Origin: Fuerstiella sp.
GTDB lineage: Bacteria > Planctomycetota > Planctomycetia > Planctomycetales > Planctomycetaceae
Length of the DNA stretch: 64,000 bases
Reading direction: 5' to 3'
NCBI GenBank assembly: GCA_029245955.1
Contig: JAQWOH010000009.1
Span: 1 to 64,000 of the forward strand
This document shows, piece by piece, positions 27,355 to 38,000 of this stretch. Under the pieces are notes generated by a model. That model was given only the letters and a program-made list of their open reading frames with translations. It had not been told where the DNA came from and searched no databases. How positions within the stretch are numbered: the stretch's first letter is position 1; the number at the start of each line of letters is the position of its first letter. Both the position numbers and the translations under genes were made by a program.

Positions 27355-28037
27355 ACGAGTGCCGAACATGACCTTCGGCGTCGTTCACCATCGATGTGAA
27401 AGGCATTCGGTCCTGCACTCTCAGAAGTTATCTGTTTCAGACAACTATTGTGCCAGACGCTCAATGCTGTTTTGTAGCTGTAGGGCAATAGCTGTGCCTG
27501 GAGCGAAGTCGCCATCGAACGCCATCGAACGCCATCGAACGCCATCGAACGCCATCGAACGCCATCGAACGCCATCGAACGCCAACGGCGCGGCAACGCG
27601 GAACCGTCGACGGCCTTCGGAGTTTACGCGAGGGTGCACGGTCTTGGGGAGCTCAGGGGACTATTTGATTTCGTGCACCATTACGCGTACTGCCGCGGGA
27701 TTCACGGCCGATCCTGTCCGGGTGTCTCTTGCCTGCTCGATCAGATCAATAGGCAGGTAGCGAGGCGCGCAGTCAATTGTGGCTGACGTCACGGTGTCAT
27801 TGTCGATGCTGCATGGCTACGGCTATGGTGCAATTTGACAGTACGTCCTTCGTCGGGCACCGTTTTTTTTGAGCGGACCTTCGGGATGGTGGTAATAGCT
27901 GCTGTGATTCTGACACCGACCGGACGCCGCCGGTGCCTCGAAAGAGCCGTCTGCGGCGAAGATACCAGTGCAGGTTTCCCCGGTATTGATGTCGAGTGCC
28001 CCGGTTTTGCGTCGTTTGTGATGTTTACAGGTGCGGC
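27355..28037. other. Spacer between convergent genes, with a 10-bp tandem repeat
   Basis: The only clear structure is the seven-copy repeat near 27.5 kb. Short open frames on both strands here exist because a 10-bp repeat stays open in several frames. No gene, RNA or T-run terminator is visible between the two convergent genes. Confidence 0.5.
27511..27584. repeat. 10-bp tandem repeat, seven perfect copies
   Basis: GCCATCGAAC is repeated seven times without error and followed by a partial GCCA. A period of 10 bp is close to one helical turn, so all copies face the same side of the duplex. There is no spacer diversity, so it is not a CRISPR array. Confidence 0.97.
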
Positions 28038-29930
28038 TCACTGCCTGATCGACAGTTCTATAAAGGAGGGGTGTTCTTTCGAACAGTGAATACGCTGGAC
28101 CGCAGATTGATAGTCGCTGCGTTCTGCAGTCATGATGTTGATAAACGTCTGTGGGTTTCGATCAATCAGGGGAAACCATGTGCTCTGAACCTGCACCATA
28201 ATTCGATGTCCTGCGCGAAAAGCATGATTGCGGGAGCGTAAATCAATTGTGAATTCGTTGATCGCACCTGGCGCAAGAGCGTTGGGTTTCTCAAAACTCT
28301 TATGGAACTTTCCTCGCAGTACGTCGTCTGCGATCATCAACTGATAACCGCCCATTTCGGGTCTGTCCGGATAGTTCTCCGGATAGACGTCAATCAGTTT
28401 CACAATCCAGTCCGAATCTGTGCCGGACGTCGATGCGTATAGATGGGCGACGATGTCGCCAACGACTTCTGTTTCCATGACCAGCGGTTCTGTGACAAAG
28501 CTGATCACATCGGGTCTGTTGTGCACGAATCTCTGATCTTCAACTTTCCATAATTTGCCGGCGCGCTGAAAGCGTGCTTCGTCGCTTCCCTTCAGTCCGG
28601 ACCAGAAGCCCATGATGGGACGCCTGGAGTACGGGACCGGCTTGTCCGGATCCGACACGTACTGGACGAACTCTGATTCTGATTCGTCGGCGGGATCAAA
28701 TGATAGTGTTCCGTCAGTATGAAAAAACAGTTTTCGTGAAGCGGCCTGGTCGTTCGGTGGCCACGACGAATAGGTCTGCCATTTGTTGGAACCCGTCTGA
28801 AACATCGTAGCTTCACTCAGATTCAAATCGCCTTCTTCCTTCAAATAATGGGCAAAGAAAGGTGCTTCAATCTTCTCCTGATAGTGGGCGACTGTATCAG
28901 ACTCGAATTGATAATCGCCCAGATGTTCTCGGGGCCCGCGTGACCACTGTCCGTGCGCCCACGGTCCAACCACGATGTTGTTGATGCTCTTTCGGTCCAG
29001 AGGTTCCAGTTTTTCGTAGATGTCCAGTGCTCCGCCCAGGTTCTCGGCGTCCCACCAGCCAACCACGTGCATCGTCGGCACTGTCACCTCGGTCAGATGC
29101 TGCAGCGTACCTCCTTTCTTCCAGAATGTATCGTAGGTGTGATGGGCCATGAACTGATCCCATGTGGGAGAAACGCCATGCAGGTATTTCGTGTTCATGT
29201 TGCGCAAGGGGCCCATATCCAGAAAGAACTCGTATGTATCCACCTGATCAAAAGGGAAACGAGCATTCTTTTTGCGGTCAAAATCGAACAGGTATGGCAG
29301 TTCCGCACTCGGCGCCAGACGAAACGCCCCAAAATGATAGAAATCGTCGCCAATAAAATAGTCAGAAGGAGAAGCCTGGGGGCTGGCCGCATGTAAAGCC
29401 GGGTGCGGATCTATCAGCGCCATCGTGACATACCAGCCCGGGTAAGAAACGCCCAGCATGCCCACACGCCCATTGTTTCCTTTGACGTTCTGCACGAGCC
29501 AGGCGATTGAATCATACGCATCCGATGACGCGTCAATAGCATTGTTGTTCGTGCGATGACGGACAGGACGATTCCATTCGAAACGCCCCTCGGAGCCATG
29601 GCGTCCTCGAGCATCCTGGACGGCAAAGATGTAGCCTTCTTTTGCCAGTTCGCGAAACGCGGAATCGAAGTAGCGCGTGAATCCACCGTTCGGATTGGTC
29701 ACTCGATAGGGCGACCTTAAGAAGATGATTGGGAGATCGGCGGAGAAGTTGCGAGGTGTATAGATCTCGGTGTACAGCCTAATTCCGTCGCGTACGGGAA
29801 TCATGACATCGAACCTGTCGTAGCGCTCTTGTACGGCTGATTCCTGACCGCCGGATGCTGCCGGTATCAGGACAACGGCCCAAAGTGCGAATTGGACAAT
29901 GGACAAAAATGGGGGTATGAACCTCAGCAC
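28038..29930 (-). CDS. CocE/NonD family hydrolase (X-Pro dipeptidyl-peptidase S15 type)
   Basis: About 630 residues, secreted. The N-terminus has a signal peptide (LSIVQFALWAVVLIPAASG). An alpha/beta-hydrolase core follows with MIPVRDGIRLYTEIYTP, the nucleophile elbow GVSYPGWY (Ser about 162), the Asp in VVGWWDAENL and the His in GPWAHGQWSRG. The C-terminal jelly-roll typical of the X-Pro peptidase family spans the last 200 residues (PLVMETEVVGDIVAHLYAST). Peptidase or ester hydrolase activity is expected; the substrate is unknown. I preferred the GTG nine bases after AAAGG over a GTG 17 codons earlier, since it starts directly at the signal peptide. Confidence 0.88.
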   Translation of the reverse strand: MLRFIPPFLSIVQFALWAVVLIPAASGGQESAVQERYDRFDVMIPVRDGIRLYTEIYTPRNFSADLPIIFLRSPYRVTNPNGGFTRYFDSAFRELAKEGYIFAVQDARGRHGSEGRFEWNRPVRHRTNNNAIDASSDAYDSIAWLVQNVKGNNGRVGMLGVSYPGWYVTMALIDPHPALHAASPQASPSDYFIGDDFYHFGAFRLAPSAELPYLFDFDRKKNARFPFDQVDTYEFFLDMGPLRNMNTKYLHGVSPTWDQFMAHHTYDTFWKKGGTLQHLTEVTVPTMHVVGWWDAENLGGALDIYEKLEPLDRKSINNIVVGPWAHGQWSRGPREHLGDYQFESDTVAHYQEKIEAPFFAHYLKEEGDLNLSEATMFQTGSNKWQTYSSWPPNDQAASRKLFFHTDGTLSFDPADESESEFVQYVSDPDKPVPYSRRPIMGFWSGLKGSDEARFQRAGKLWKVEDQRFVHNRPDVISFVTEPLVMETEVVGDIVAHLYASTSGTDSDWIVKLIDVYPENYPDRPEMGGYQLMIADDVLRGKFHKSFEKPNALAPGAINEFTIDLRSRNHAFRAGHRIMVQVQSTWFPLIDRNPQTFINIMTAERSDYQSAVQRIHCSKEHPSFIELSIRQ

Positions 29931-30292
29931 TGTTCTGTTGCCTTTACTTGACGGATACGGCCGGTTCTTCTGTAACTGCACTAATGCTGGTCACCAGTTT
30001 TCGCATCGTCTGCGTTGCAGGAGCTGAGACTGAAATCAGATGGCAGTGACTGCCCCAGTATGTTGCAGGAAACGCTGCAGGGCAAGCAGGCAGATGGGCC
30101 TGCATGCCCTGCAGCTGAGCCGCTGCGCATTCGACAACGGTCTGCGAAGAATTCTTTCGGCGCCGAATCAGATTCGCTCGTGTGACGAAGTTCGGTGGCT
30201 GAGCCGCTCGGAATCCTGCGAACGTTCTCAGAAGCACGCGGCCTTATAGCCGCGTGCTTCTGCTTTGCCACACGAATACGAAAACCGAAGTT
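29931..30292. other. Spacer downstream of the PSD1 gene and upstream of the CocE gene
   Basis: Both flanking genes read leftward. The stretch contains a strong hairpin near 30.24 kb, listed separately, and otherwise no recognisable gene; open frames of 70-97 codons lack ribosome sites and family resemblance. Confidence 0.45.
30230..30261 (-). terminator. Strong hairpin after the PSD1 gene
   Basis: A perfect 13-bp GC-rich stem (30230-30242 with 30249-30261) with a 6-base loop lies 32 bp past the stop of the PSD1 gene. There is no T-run on either side, so it may be a factor-dependent terminator or an RNA-stabilising hairpin and not a classic intrinsic terminator. Confidence 0.5.
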
Positions 30293-33200
30293 TCAGTTTC
30301 GTGTGATGGTTTCGTGAAGATTTATCAACGTCGCAGCGACCGTTTGCCAGGCGGACAACTCAGATTCGGTAACTCCGGCGGTCGGGACATTCACCTTCCC
30401 GGGAGGGACGCTGCTGGCTCGGTTGATGCTCAGCTGTGTTTCCAGCAGATCCCGCAACGTGCGGCGTTCATCGATCGATGGCATTCTGGCGGTGCAGAGT
30501 TGAAAGGCGTAATCGATTCTTGCGTCGATGTCCGCGGTCGACCGTTCTGTCAGAACTCGCTGAGCAAGAGCATCAGCCGCTTCCACGTAGACCGGATCGT
30601 TCAACAACGTCAGTGCCTGCAACGGCGTGTTACTGCGTGAGCGTCTGACAGTACATGCGAGGCGCGCTGACGCATCAAAATTGATGAAGCTGGGATATGG
30701 GGCTCCACGTTTAAGCACCACGTAGACTCCACGCCGATACTTTTCATCACCTTGACTGGCCTCATAACGGTAGGCGGTTCCACCGACCTTCGACCAGATT
30801 CCCTCCGGCTGAAACGGACGAATTGAGGTGCCAAACTGCTTCAGACTGATGAGGCCGGACGCCGAGAGAATATTGTCACGGATCATTTCCGCATCCATTC
30901 GGAATCGCGGGCCCCGAGCCAGTAAACGATTCCGATCGTCACGTTCCTGCAGATCAGGCGTCACTTTGGAAGATTGGCGATAGGTTGCTGACAGCAGAAT
31001 CGTGCGCAGCAGTTTCTTCATGGACCAGCCGTTGTCCATAAATTCAACCGCCAACCAGTCCAGCAATTGCGGATGAGACGGCGCGTCACCTTTGATGCCG
31101 AAGTCTTCCCCGGTCGATACGAGGCCCTGGCCGAAAATTTCCGCCCACCAGCGATTCACTGTCACTCGTGCCACCAACGGATTACGACGATCAATGAGCC
31201 ACTTAGCAAGCGTCAGACGATTGGGTGGACCGTCGTTCGCGGCATGAAGGAGACGCGGTGTGCCGGCCTGCACTGTTTTTCCGTGGCTGCGGTAATCGCC
31301 GCGTTCGAATATGTAAGACGTTCGCGGCTGATCCAGTTCGACCATCACCAATGTGGTGTCTGCAGCGATGGCGTCGATTTGTTTTCTGACCATTTTGATT
31401 TCGGCAGTGAGCTTGACTGTTTCGGAATCGTACTTCGCTCTGTGTTCCAGTAGCAGTCGCCTCTGTTGCTTCGTCCAGTTCTTCGGCGGCTTTCCGGCAG
31501 CCTCAACAATATTTTCCGGAACAGGGTCAGCATCCACATTTCCGGTGACGGCCGACAGACGAAAACGTCCAATCGACCGAGCGCCGCCGTAACTATGTTT
31601 TAATTTGAATCTGATGACTGTGTGTCCATCGACCCCGAGCGGCTTTGCCAACTTGAAGCGGGCCCAGTGCGCCCTGCCGAACTGCGGGGCGACCGCCCAT
31701 CCGGAGTTGTTCTGTTCACTGAAAACGCCCGCAACATCCCAGTTCTTCTGTGAAAAATCAGCGACGGCTGTGGAGAATGCCACGGGGCTGGGCGTTGTTC
31801 CGTCCTTACCGAATACGCTGGCTGAAAATTCATTCAGTACGAAGTTGGTCCGCTGAGCGTCACCTCGACCGGGACCTGACCCCGGAAGTGATTCGTGTGT
31901 CAGGACGTCCAGCCTGATTGCGGAAATCATCGGCAGCGCTGTTTCTACCGTCACCGTATAGGTATCCACGTCAGGCGGATCGTCGCCCACCAGCAGAATT
32001 GAGCCGTCATCGAGTAACTGATGAGAATCTGTGGCGCCCAGTGATTTAAAGTCAACGACCTGCAGCACGTGGGTCCGAGGTAGTTCTCGAACAGATTTGG
32101 AAAGTTCCTTGCTCCAGCCGGACAGCGTAGTTTCCAGCAAATGCTGTTGCCGGTCGCGTCTCCTTTGCAATGTCGTCAGTTCGGCCTGCAACATTTTGCG
32201 CCGCGCATCCTTGTGGAAATCGGTTAGCTTCAGCTTTGGTCCTTGAAAGGCGATCGAACTTGGCTTTTTCGGATCCGTTCGATCCGCCTCGGCTTCTGTG
32301 CTGTTGAAATATGCCAGTAGACGATAGTAGTCCGTCATGGTGAACGGATCGTATTTGTGATCGTGGCACTGAGCGCACTCAAGGGTTGTGCCCAGCCACA
32401 CCGCCCCTGTGGTGTTGACACGATCGATGACCTGTTCCAGCCGAGTTTCTTCGGGAAGTGATCCCGCTTCCACGTTTGTCGGCGTGCAGCGATGAAATCC
32501 CGTGGCAACGATCTGAGCTTCAGTCGGATTCGGCAGCAGATCGCCGGCGATCTGTTCAATGGTAAATCGATCGAAAGGCATATCCTGATTCAATGCTCTG
32601 ATGACCCAGTCGCGGTAGGCCCATATCTGGCGCAGGTTATCTCGTTGGAATCCATGGGAATCCGCATAACGTGCCAGATCCAGCCAGGGGCGTGCCCAGC
32701 GCTCACCAAATTGTGGTCTTTCCAGGAGTTCGTCGACTATTTTCTCATATGCCGCGTCGGACGGATCAGTCACGAACGACTGAACTTCAGCGGGCGTGGG
32801 AGGCAGACCGATGACGTCAAAGAATACGCGACGAATGCTTGTCTGCGGCGATGCCTGCGACGACGGACTCAGATTTCTATCCTGAAGCCGCCGCAGTACG
32901 AAGTTGTCAACAGCCGTTCTGGGCCAGTCTGACATTTCGACCGGAGGCAATTCCGGTCGCTGCGGCGACACGTACGCCCAGTGGGTCTGAAGCTCAAAGT
33001 CGACCGGCCATTCGGCGCCCTGTTCGATCCAACGTCGCAGATTCCGAATCTCCCTCCTGGCAAGAGGTTCTCCGATAGCGGGCATGATGTCTTCGTGACC
33101 GTCTGGAAGAACGATGCGTCGATACAGCTCACTTTCATCCGGTCGCCGCGGTACCACAGTTTCGGAGTTTAGAAAATGATCCCGGGTGTCCAGCCTCAGT

Positions 33201-33364
33201 TCTCCATCCTGCCTGCTGTGGCCATGACAATCGAAACAATTCCTCCGGAGAATACTGAAAATATCACGTTCGAATTGAATTGCGTTTTCAGCCGATACAA
33301 ACCCGGGAAACATCAATACAAACAATGCTGCAGTTGTCACTTTTATAATCATGCCAGTCTTCAT
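30293..33364 (-). CDS. PSD1 (DUF1549/DUF1553) protein with cytochrome-c-type heme motifs
   Basis: About 1023 residues. A signal peptide (MIIKVTTAALFVLMFPGFV) precedes a planctomycete cytochrome domain with CFDCH (about residues 43-47). DUF1549 follows (RVFFDVIGLPPTPAEVQSF, RWARPWLDLARYADSHGF, a second CAQCH). A middle carbohydrate-binding-like beta-sandwich comes next, then DUF1553 (RVTVNRWWAEIFGQGLVST, CTVRRSRSNTPLQALTLLNDP). The start ATG has GGTGAG six bases upstream; a longer frame upstream has no signal. Such proteins are exported, and electron transfer coupled to polysaccharide modification has been suggested, not proven. Its usual DUF1501 partner is absent next door. A VOC gene lies divergently upstream. 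Confidence 0.92.
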   Translation of the reverse strand: MKTGMIIKVTTAALFVLMFPGFVSAENAIQFERDIFSILRRNCFDCHGHSRQDGELRLDTRDHFLNSETVVPRRPDESELYRRIVLPDGHEDIMPAIGEPLARREIRNLRRWIEQGAEWPVDFELQTHWAYVSPQRPELPPVEMSDWPRTAVDNFVLRRLQDRNLSPSSQASPQTSIRRVFFDVIGLPPTPAEVQSFVTDPSDAAYEKIVDELLERPQFGERWARPWLDLARYADSHGFQRDNLRQIWAYRDWVIRALNQDMPFDRFTIEQIAGDLLPNPTEAQIVATGFHRCTPTNVEAGSLPEETRLEQVIDRVNTTGAVWLGTTLECAQCHDHKYDPFTMTDYYRLLAYFNSTEAEADRTDPKKPSSIAFQGPKLKLTDFHKDARRKMLQAELTTLQRRRDRQQHLLETTLSGWSKELSKSVRELPRTHVLQVVDFKSLGATDSHQLLDDGSILLVGDDPPDVDTYTVTVETALPMISAIRLDVLTHESLPGSGPGRGDAQRTNFVLNEFSASVFGKDGTTPSPVAFSTAVADFSQKNWDVAGVFSEQNNSGWAVAPQFGRAHWARFKLAKPLGVDGHTVIRFKLKHSYGGARSIGRFRLSAVTGNVDADPVPENIVEAAGKPPKNWTKQQRRLLLEHRAKYDSETVKLTAEIKMVRKQIDAIAADTTLVMVELDQPRTSYIFERGDYRSHGKTVQAGTPRLLHAANDGPPNRLTLAKWLIDRRNPLVARVTVNRWWAEIFGQGLVSTGEDFGIKGDAPSHPQLLDWLAVEFMDNGWSMKKLLRTILLSATYRQSSKVTPDLQERDDRNRLLARGPRFRMDAEMIRDNILSASGLISLKQFGTSIRPFQPEGIWSKVGGTAYRYEASQGDEKYRRGVYVVLKRGAPYPSFINFDASARLACTVRRSRSNTPLQALTLLNDPVYVEAADALAQRVLTERSTADIDARIDYAFQLCTARMPSIDERRTLRDLLETQLSINRASSVPPGKVNVPTAGVTESELSAWQTVAATLINLHETITRN

Positions 33365-33439
33365 TGTTCTCACCGTTGCCGGTGCCGTGTACACTTCCTG
33401 TTCAGGCAACATTTTAGGTTTACAGGGACGCGGACGCGA

Positions 33440-33823
33440 ATGAAAATAGAACACACCGCTTTTAACGTGGAAGAGCCGGTTCTGATGGCCAGGTGGTATG
33501 TCGAACATCTCGGCCTGTCTGTCCGTCGACGGACAACGGGTGCGCCGTACGCGCATTTTCTGTCCGACGACAGTGGCACGGTCATGATCGAGATATACGG
33601 AAATAAGGATGCTCCGTTGCCCGACTATCGGAACATGAGTCCCGCTGAGCTGCATCTGGCATTTGTTTCCTGTGATGTGGCGGCCGATTCAGTGCGACTT
33701 CGCAATGCCGGAGCGAGTGTGGTGGCTGATGTTCACCAACTGAACCACGACACCTTCGCGATGTTGCGCGATCCATGGGGGCTGCCGATTCAACTTGTGC
33801 AGCGGGCCGCCTCCATGATCTAA
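33440..33823 (+). CDS. VOC family (glyoxalase/bleomycin-resistance-like) protein
   Basis: A 127-residue single vicinal-oxygen-chelate domain with paired beta-alpha-beta-beta-beta units: IEHTAFNVEEPVLMARWYVEHLGL, VMIEIYGN in the first and ELHLAFVSCDVAADSVRL, MLRDPWGLPIQLVQR in the second. Metal-ligand candidates are His5 and Glu near MIEIY, His in LHLAF and the Gln in PIQLV. These fit an isomerase, dioxygenase or resistance role, which cannot be chosen between. The start at MKIEHTAFN places the first strand at the N-terminus as in the family. It is divergent from the PSD1 gene, 75 bp apart. Confidence 0.85.
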   Translation: MKIEHTAFNVEEPVLMARWYVEHLGLSVRRRTTGAPYAHFLSDDSGTVMIEIYGNKDAPLPDYRNMSPAELHLAFVSCDVAADSVRLRNAGASVVADVHQLNHDTFAMLRDPWGLPIQLVQRAASMI

Positions 33824-33883
33824 GGTTTTCAACTGAAAGGTTGTCCCGGTTCAGCGCAGCGGCCTTGGACACACACAGGAACC

Positions 33884-34936
33884 TCACGCCATGGTATAGG
33901 TTTCAAACGGGTGGTCACAGGGGGTTCCGCGACTGACCTGCATTCGTCGCAGTGAAGGCTGAATGACGATGGAAAATACTGTGGTCCAGAACCCATGTTC
34001 GGGATCCGGGTTTTCGTGTCGACAAATCGAAGTTGGATGGCCGTGGTGATCTCTTAACGCCTCTTTCACTCGATCGGGGTTCGGTGCGTCGTGACTCAGC
34101 AGCAACTCGTCGATGCGATGTTTTCGGGGATGAGATTCAATCAGCTCCGGAAAATCAGCGTTGATGTGTTCGAAATCCGGATGCAGACAATGGTTAGTGT
34201 GTGTGACGCCGGGGGCGAGAGTCGGGGTGAGGACGCGTAAAGAATCGATCGTCGCTTCAAGATTTGCGGGACCTTGCGGCGTGGCCAGCATGATGTTGAC
34301 GGGAATCGCTCGGTGAGCGGAAGTCACGACGGACACTGCTTCATCAAGTGACGCAGCATCGTACATCTGTCGCAGAACGAAGTAGTGAGGAACGCCCGTA
34401 CCCCGTGCCGGAGCAGGCAGCGTATTGACGCACGCTCCGATGCCGGTTTCGGAAAACCCCACGTAGGAAATTAAACCGGCCTGTGTACACATCATCGTCG
34501 CCGGTTTGCCCGTCGGTCGACGCGTCAAAACAACAGTGAATTGGTCCAGTACCGGGTCGTTGTCCCAGTTCTGAGCGACTAACGGGGCGTGCGAACCGTG
34601 ACCGCCGACAGACAGCGACGTACAACCGGACTCCACCTCGTTGGTCAGTTGGTTGCGGATCTGAAGCAGCATCAGCTCCGCAACGGTGATTCCGGCACCT
34701 TCGGCAGTTCCGGTCAGCTCCTCCAGCAGGTCGGGACACCAGTCTGCGACGAATCGCGTCGACTCGGCAACGACGACCGCCGCCGCATCTGCTGTGACTT
34801 TCATTGTTCGGTTGACGCGTTCCAGTGCAACTTCGCAGAAGCCGCGAATCTGTTCGCGGGCGGCTTCGCCGATTTGCTGTCCGAGATGCCGTGGACTGCC
34901 GGATACGATCAGTTCGGGGTATCGCGTCGATGTCAT
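33884..34936 (-). CDS. C45 family peptidase / acyltransferase (Ntn-hydrolase)
   Basis: About 350 residues related to acyl-CoA:6-aminopenicillanic-acid acyltransferase and C45 peptidases. The expected N-terminal nucleophile after self-cleavage is Cys in ESGCTSLSVGG (about residue 105). Before it lies a helical propeptide-like part (HLGQQIGEAAREQIRGF, EELTGTAEGAGIT). After it come VAQNWDNDP, SYVGFSETGIGACVNTLP and TNHCLHPDFE, the usual family landmarks. It would cleave or transfer an amide-linked acyl group. I chose MTSTRYPEL, preceded by GGGG eight bases upstream, over a longer start. It lies 141 bp downstream of the kinase-tubulin gene on the same strand, possibly on its own transcript. Confidence 0.85.
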   Translation of the reverse strand: MTSTRYPELIVSGSPRHLGQQIGEAAREQIRGFCEVALERVNRTMKVTADAAAVVVAESTRFVADWCPDLLEELTGTAEGAGITVAELMLLQIRNQLTNEVESGCTSLSVGGHGSHAPLVAQNWDNDPVLDQFTVVLTRRPTGKPATMMCTQAGLISYVGFSETGIGACVNTLPAPARGTGVPHYFVLRQMYDAASLDEAVSVVTSAHRAIPVNIMLATPQGPANLEATIDSLRVLTPTLAPGVTHTNHCLHPDFEHINADFPELIESHPRKHRIDELLLSHDAPNPDRVKEALRDHHGHPTSICRHENPDPEHGFWTTVFSIVIQPSLRRMQVSRGTPCDHPFETYTMA

Positions 34937-35077
34937 GTCAATGGCCCCTGTGCTGCGAGTGTCAGGCGCGACTGCCTGAACGACCAGATTATCGACTGCA
35001 CAATTTGCGGTCAAACATGTGGGGCCAAACGCCCCCGGACGGGGGCTCGCAGTGGAAGGGGCAGCAGTGGCGTTTTA

Positions 35078-38000
35078 CTACCAGTCGACGTCGGACCGGG
35101 TATGAATACGCTCCGCTATTTCGCCGACGTGGGGGTTGTTACAGGTCAGGCGTGACATAACTGCATCGACAGGCACATCCGACATCTCGCAGACAACGGA
35201 AATCGAGTCGTTTGAGACACTTCGCGTGGCTACGCAGTTGCCGAAGGACTGTTCGAATCGGTCCTGCCAGTCCGCCTGACTGAGCCATTCCGGGACAAAC
35301 CCCAGAACGCGCCGTTGCCCTCCGAAGCCACGGATTAACGACCACGCGTCTTCCGGAAAGCGATGCGTTTTCCTTTCCGACTTGTGCCGGGGGCCCTCGT
35401 CTCTGACAGTTGAATTGATCAGGAAATGTGTCGCTTCACCGACAATGCGAGTTCGAAACTCCTGTAGACTGATATCTCCGGAAACGAGTCCTGACAGCAG
35501 CAGCTCTTCATTGGAACGCAGGTGACGGTCGAATGCGTCAATGATCGCCTGCGGCACGGTCCTCCTGTCAGGGACCGTCGTCGACGAGATTTGAGATGCT
35601 ACAGATTCCAGCTCCAGCTGAACTCGATTTTGTTGCTTCAGAAACTCAGATACTGCAGCAGAGACCGCTTCTATATGCTGCACAAAACAGTGGTATATCT
35701 TCTGGTATGCCAGCAGCACACAGTACTGTTTGGTGAACGCCTGCACCGCGTCTGCAGCAGTATCGTCATCACGGGACTCAAAGACTGACTCCGGTGATGC
35801 TTCAGTGGTGAGTGCTGCGGAGGCTTGTTCGATGTCGACCATCAGCCCTCTGCAGCCGTCCTGAGTTTGCTGCAGTTCGTAAGAGATGTAATGTCCGGCA
35901 GAGGCGGCCCCATCAAGACGATGGGGCGAATCCAGAATCTTCTGCAGATGGCCGATAACCATTTCCTGCGTTTTGCTGCTTGTCGTCTCCAGCAATTTCT
36001 GAACGTTCGCCACAATCCCGTGCAGAGTCCGCCGCTGATCCTGTGCTGTTGGTGTCCAGGAGAGTTGTTCCTGGATAAAACCCAGCAGTTGACCATGTGT
36101 GATTTCATCGGCGGAAAGCGTGACGGTCAGCTTCGCATTAAGTTCCGCCACAAAGGCCTCCACTTGCTGCCCGCAGTCACCCCGCAGAAACGTCATTACA
36201 TGTTCCGGCAATGTCCGTTCGGTAAGATTCAGTTCGGACAGCAGGGTGTCCGTATCGGATAGTTCGACGGGGATGTCCTGTCGTTGTTCCGGATCAAAAG
36301 TCCCCACGGCTCCGCACCATTTTCGCAGCAGCGCAGTGCATAGACCGGAGCTCTTCTGAGACGCCGCGTTATACGCGTCAGACTGTTGCGAACTGACCCC
36401 GAGCATACGTAGCCGTGCGGGCTCACCCGGATGATCCGGAGCTGCGGCTCGCCAGGCGCGGAAGTCCAGGCTCGCTGGAGTGGTCGACGAAAGAAACAGA
36501 TACTCAGCAACGTCAGTGGCTTTGTTTGAGAACTCTCCGTCATTCAGGCCGTCGCCGAGATGAACAAAGTGCGAGTGATCAAAAGGCGCAGCATCGCAAA
36601 TGTTCGGATCCCGGTCAAAGCCACGTGGCGCTCCCAGACCTGTTGTGCTCAGATGCTTCAGCTCCTTCAGATAAGAGACCGTATTGGCGTCCTGAACATC
36701 CGTGACGTTTCGTTCGTTGCCGGTACCATGCAGCAGGATGCCGTGAACGCTGATATCCCGGAATGATCCTGATCGGGCCATACTCTGCACCAACAATCCC
36801 ACGTCGGTGACGGCTCCGCTGCCCGTTCCACCGACCGTGGACGCGACGACGTACACATCGATACCGTCGGAAGACATTCGAAGTTTACTCGGGTCCCCCG
36901 TTTCGTTTGCCGGAGTTTCTGAAGACACCTGCCGCAGACGATCTTCAATCTGTTCTTGAACGGATCGGCGGTGGTCACACATGGCGAGTCGACCCAGGGG
37001 CCGAATGCCTTCAACATTGCCCGATCGGGGTATGTTGAACAGCCAGCGACGACTCATCCATGACAGGTCCATCTCTGTCGCTGATCGGTACTGTGTAGAG
37101 GTACGCAGCGGTATCGGCAGTATTTCTTCAACAGACAGACCGAAAGTATCGTCACTGTGCAGTAGTGACTGCAACGCGCCACGATCCGTATCCAGTTGTA
37201 GAAGCTGAAACGCGTTTTCAAGGCTGTTGTTGTCGATCAATCGTTTTTTCAGCTCAACGATCACCTTTCCTGCCAGTCCTCCTACACCGATGAAGACAGC
37301 TGGCCGCAATGTACCATTCTCCGTATCAACGGCGTCGACCGGTACAGGGGTCGATGCAATATGTCCGACGAACTCAGCGCTGCCCCTGTCAGGAGTTCTG
37401 AGCAGTGCGGTGCGATAGACCTCCGCCGACGCCCCGCCGGCATCAGATTCAATGCGGTACAGTCGTGACGATTTACGGCGCTGCAGTTCTTCCAAAAAAT
37501 GGCGACAGCTTTCATACCTGGAATTCTGATTCTTTGACAGGGCTCTTGCCACAACGGGTCGGTCAATGGGTTGCAGATGAAACAGGTCAGGCGGACTGCG
37601 CAGATGCTGAGCCGTGAGCTGTGCGGCAGTTCTGCCGTTGAATGGCGGCTGTCCGGTGAGCATCATCTGATACACGATGGCAAGGCTGTATTGGTCGCTG
37701 CTACGGCCGGGGCGCCCCTCAAAAAGTTCGGGAGCGGCAAAGAGCGGTGTGAACCCGTTAACGACGGAGACATTCCGGACATTCAGGTCTTTTGCCTGAC
37801 CAAAGTCACCGACTTTCGCGTGTGCCCCCTGCAGCAGAAGATTGTCCGGTTTGATATCCAGGTGCTGCAATCCGTGCTCTTCGGCCATGAAATCCAGCGC
37901 GTCCGCAGCGTCCTTCAGGTACCCCAGAAGTTCTTCCCGAGGTATGCCGTGTTTCTTTCTGCTGCGATATTCCTCAAAACGATCAACCAGACTGCAATCC

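Noticed and set aside
27511-27584. The 10-bp array as a CRISPR
   Set aside because: Repeats are far too short and have no spacers between them.
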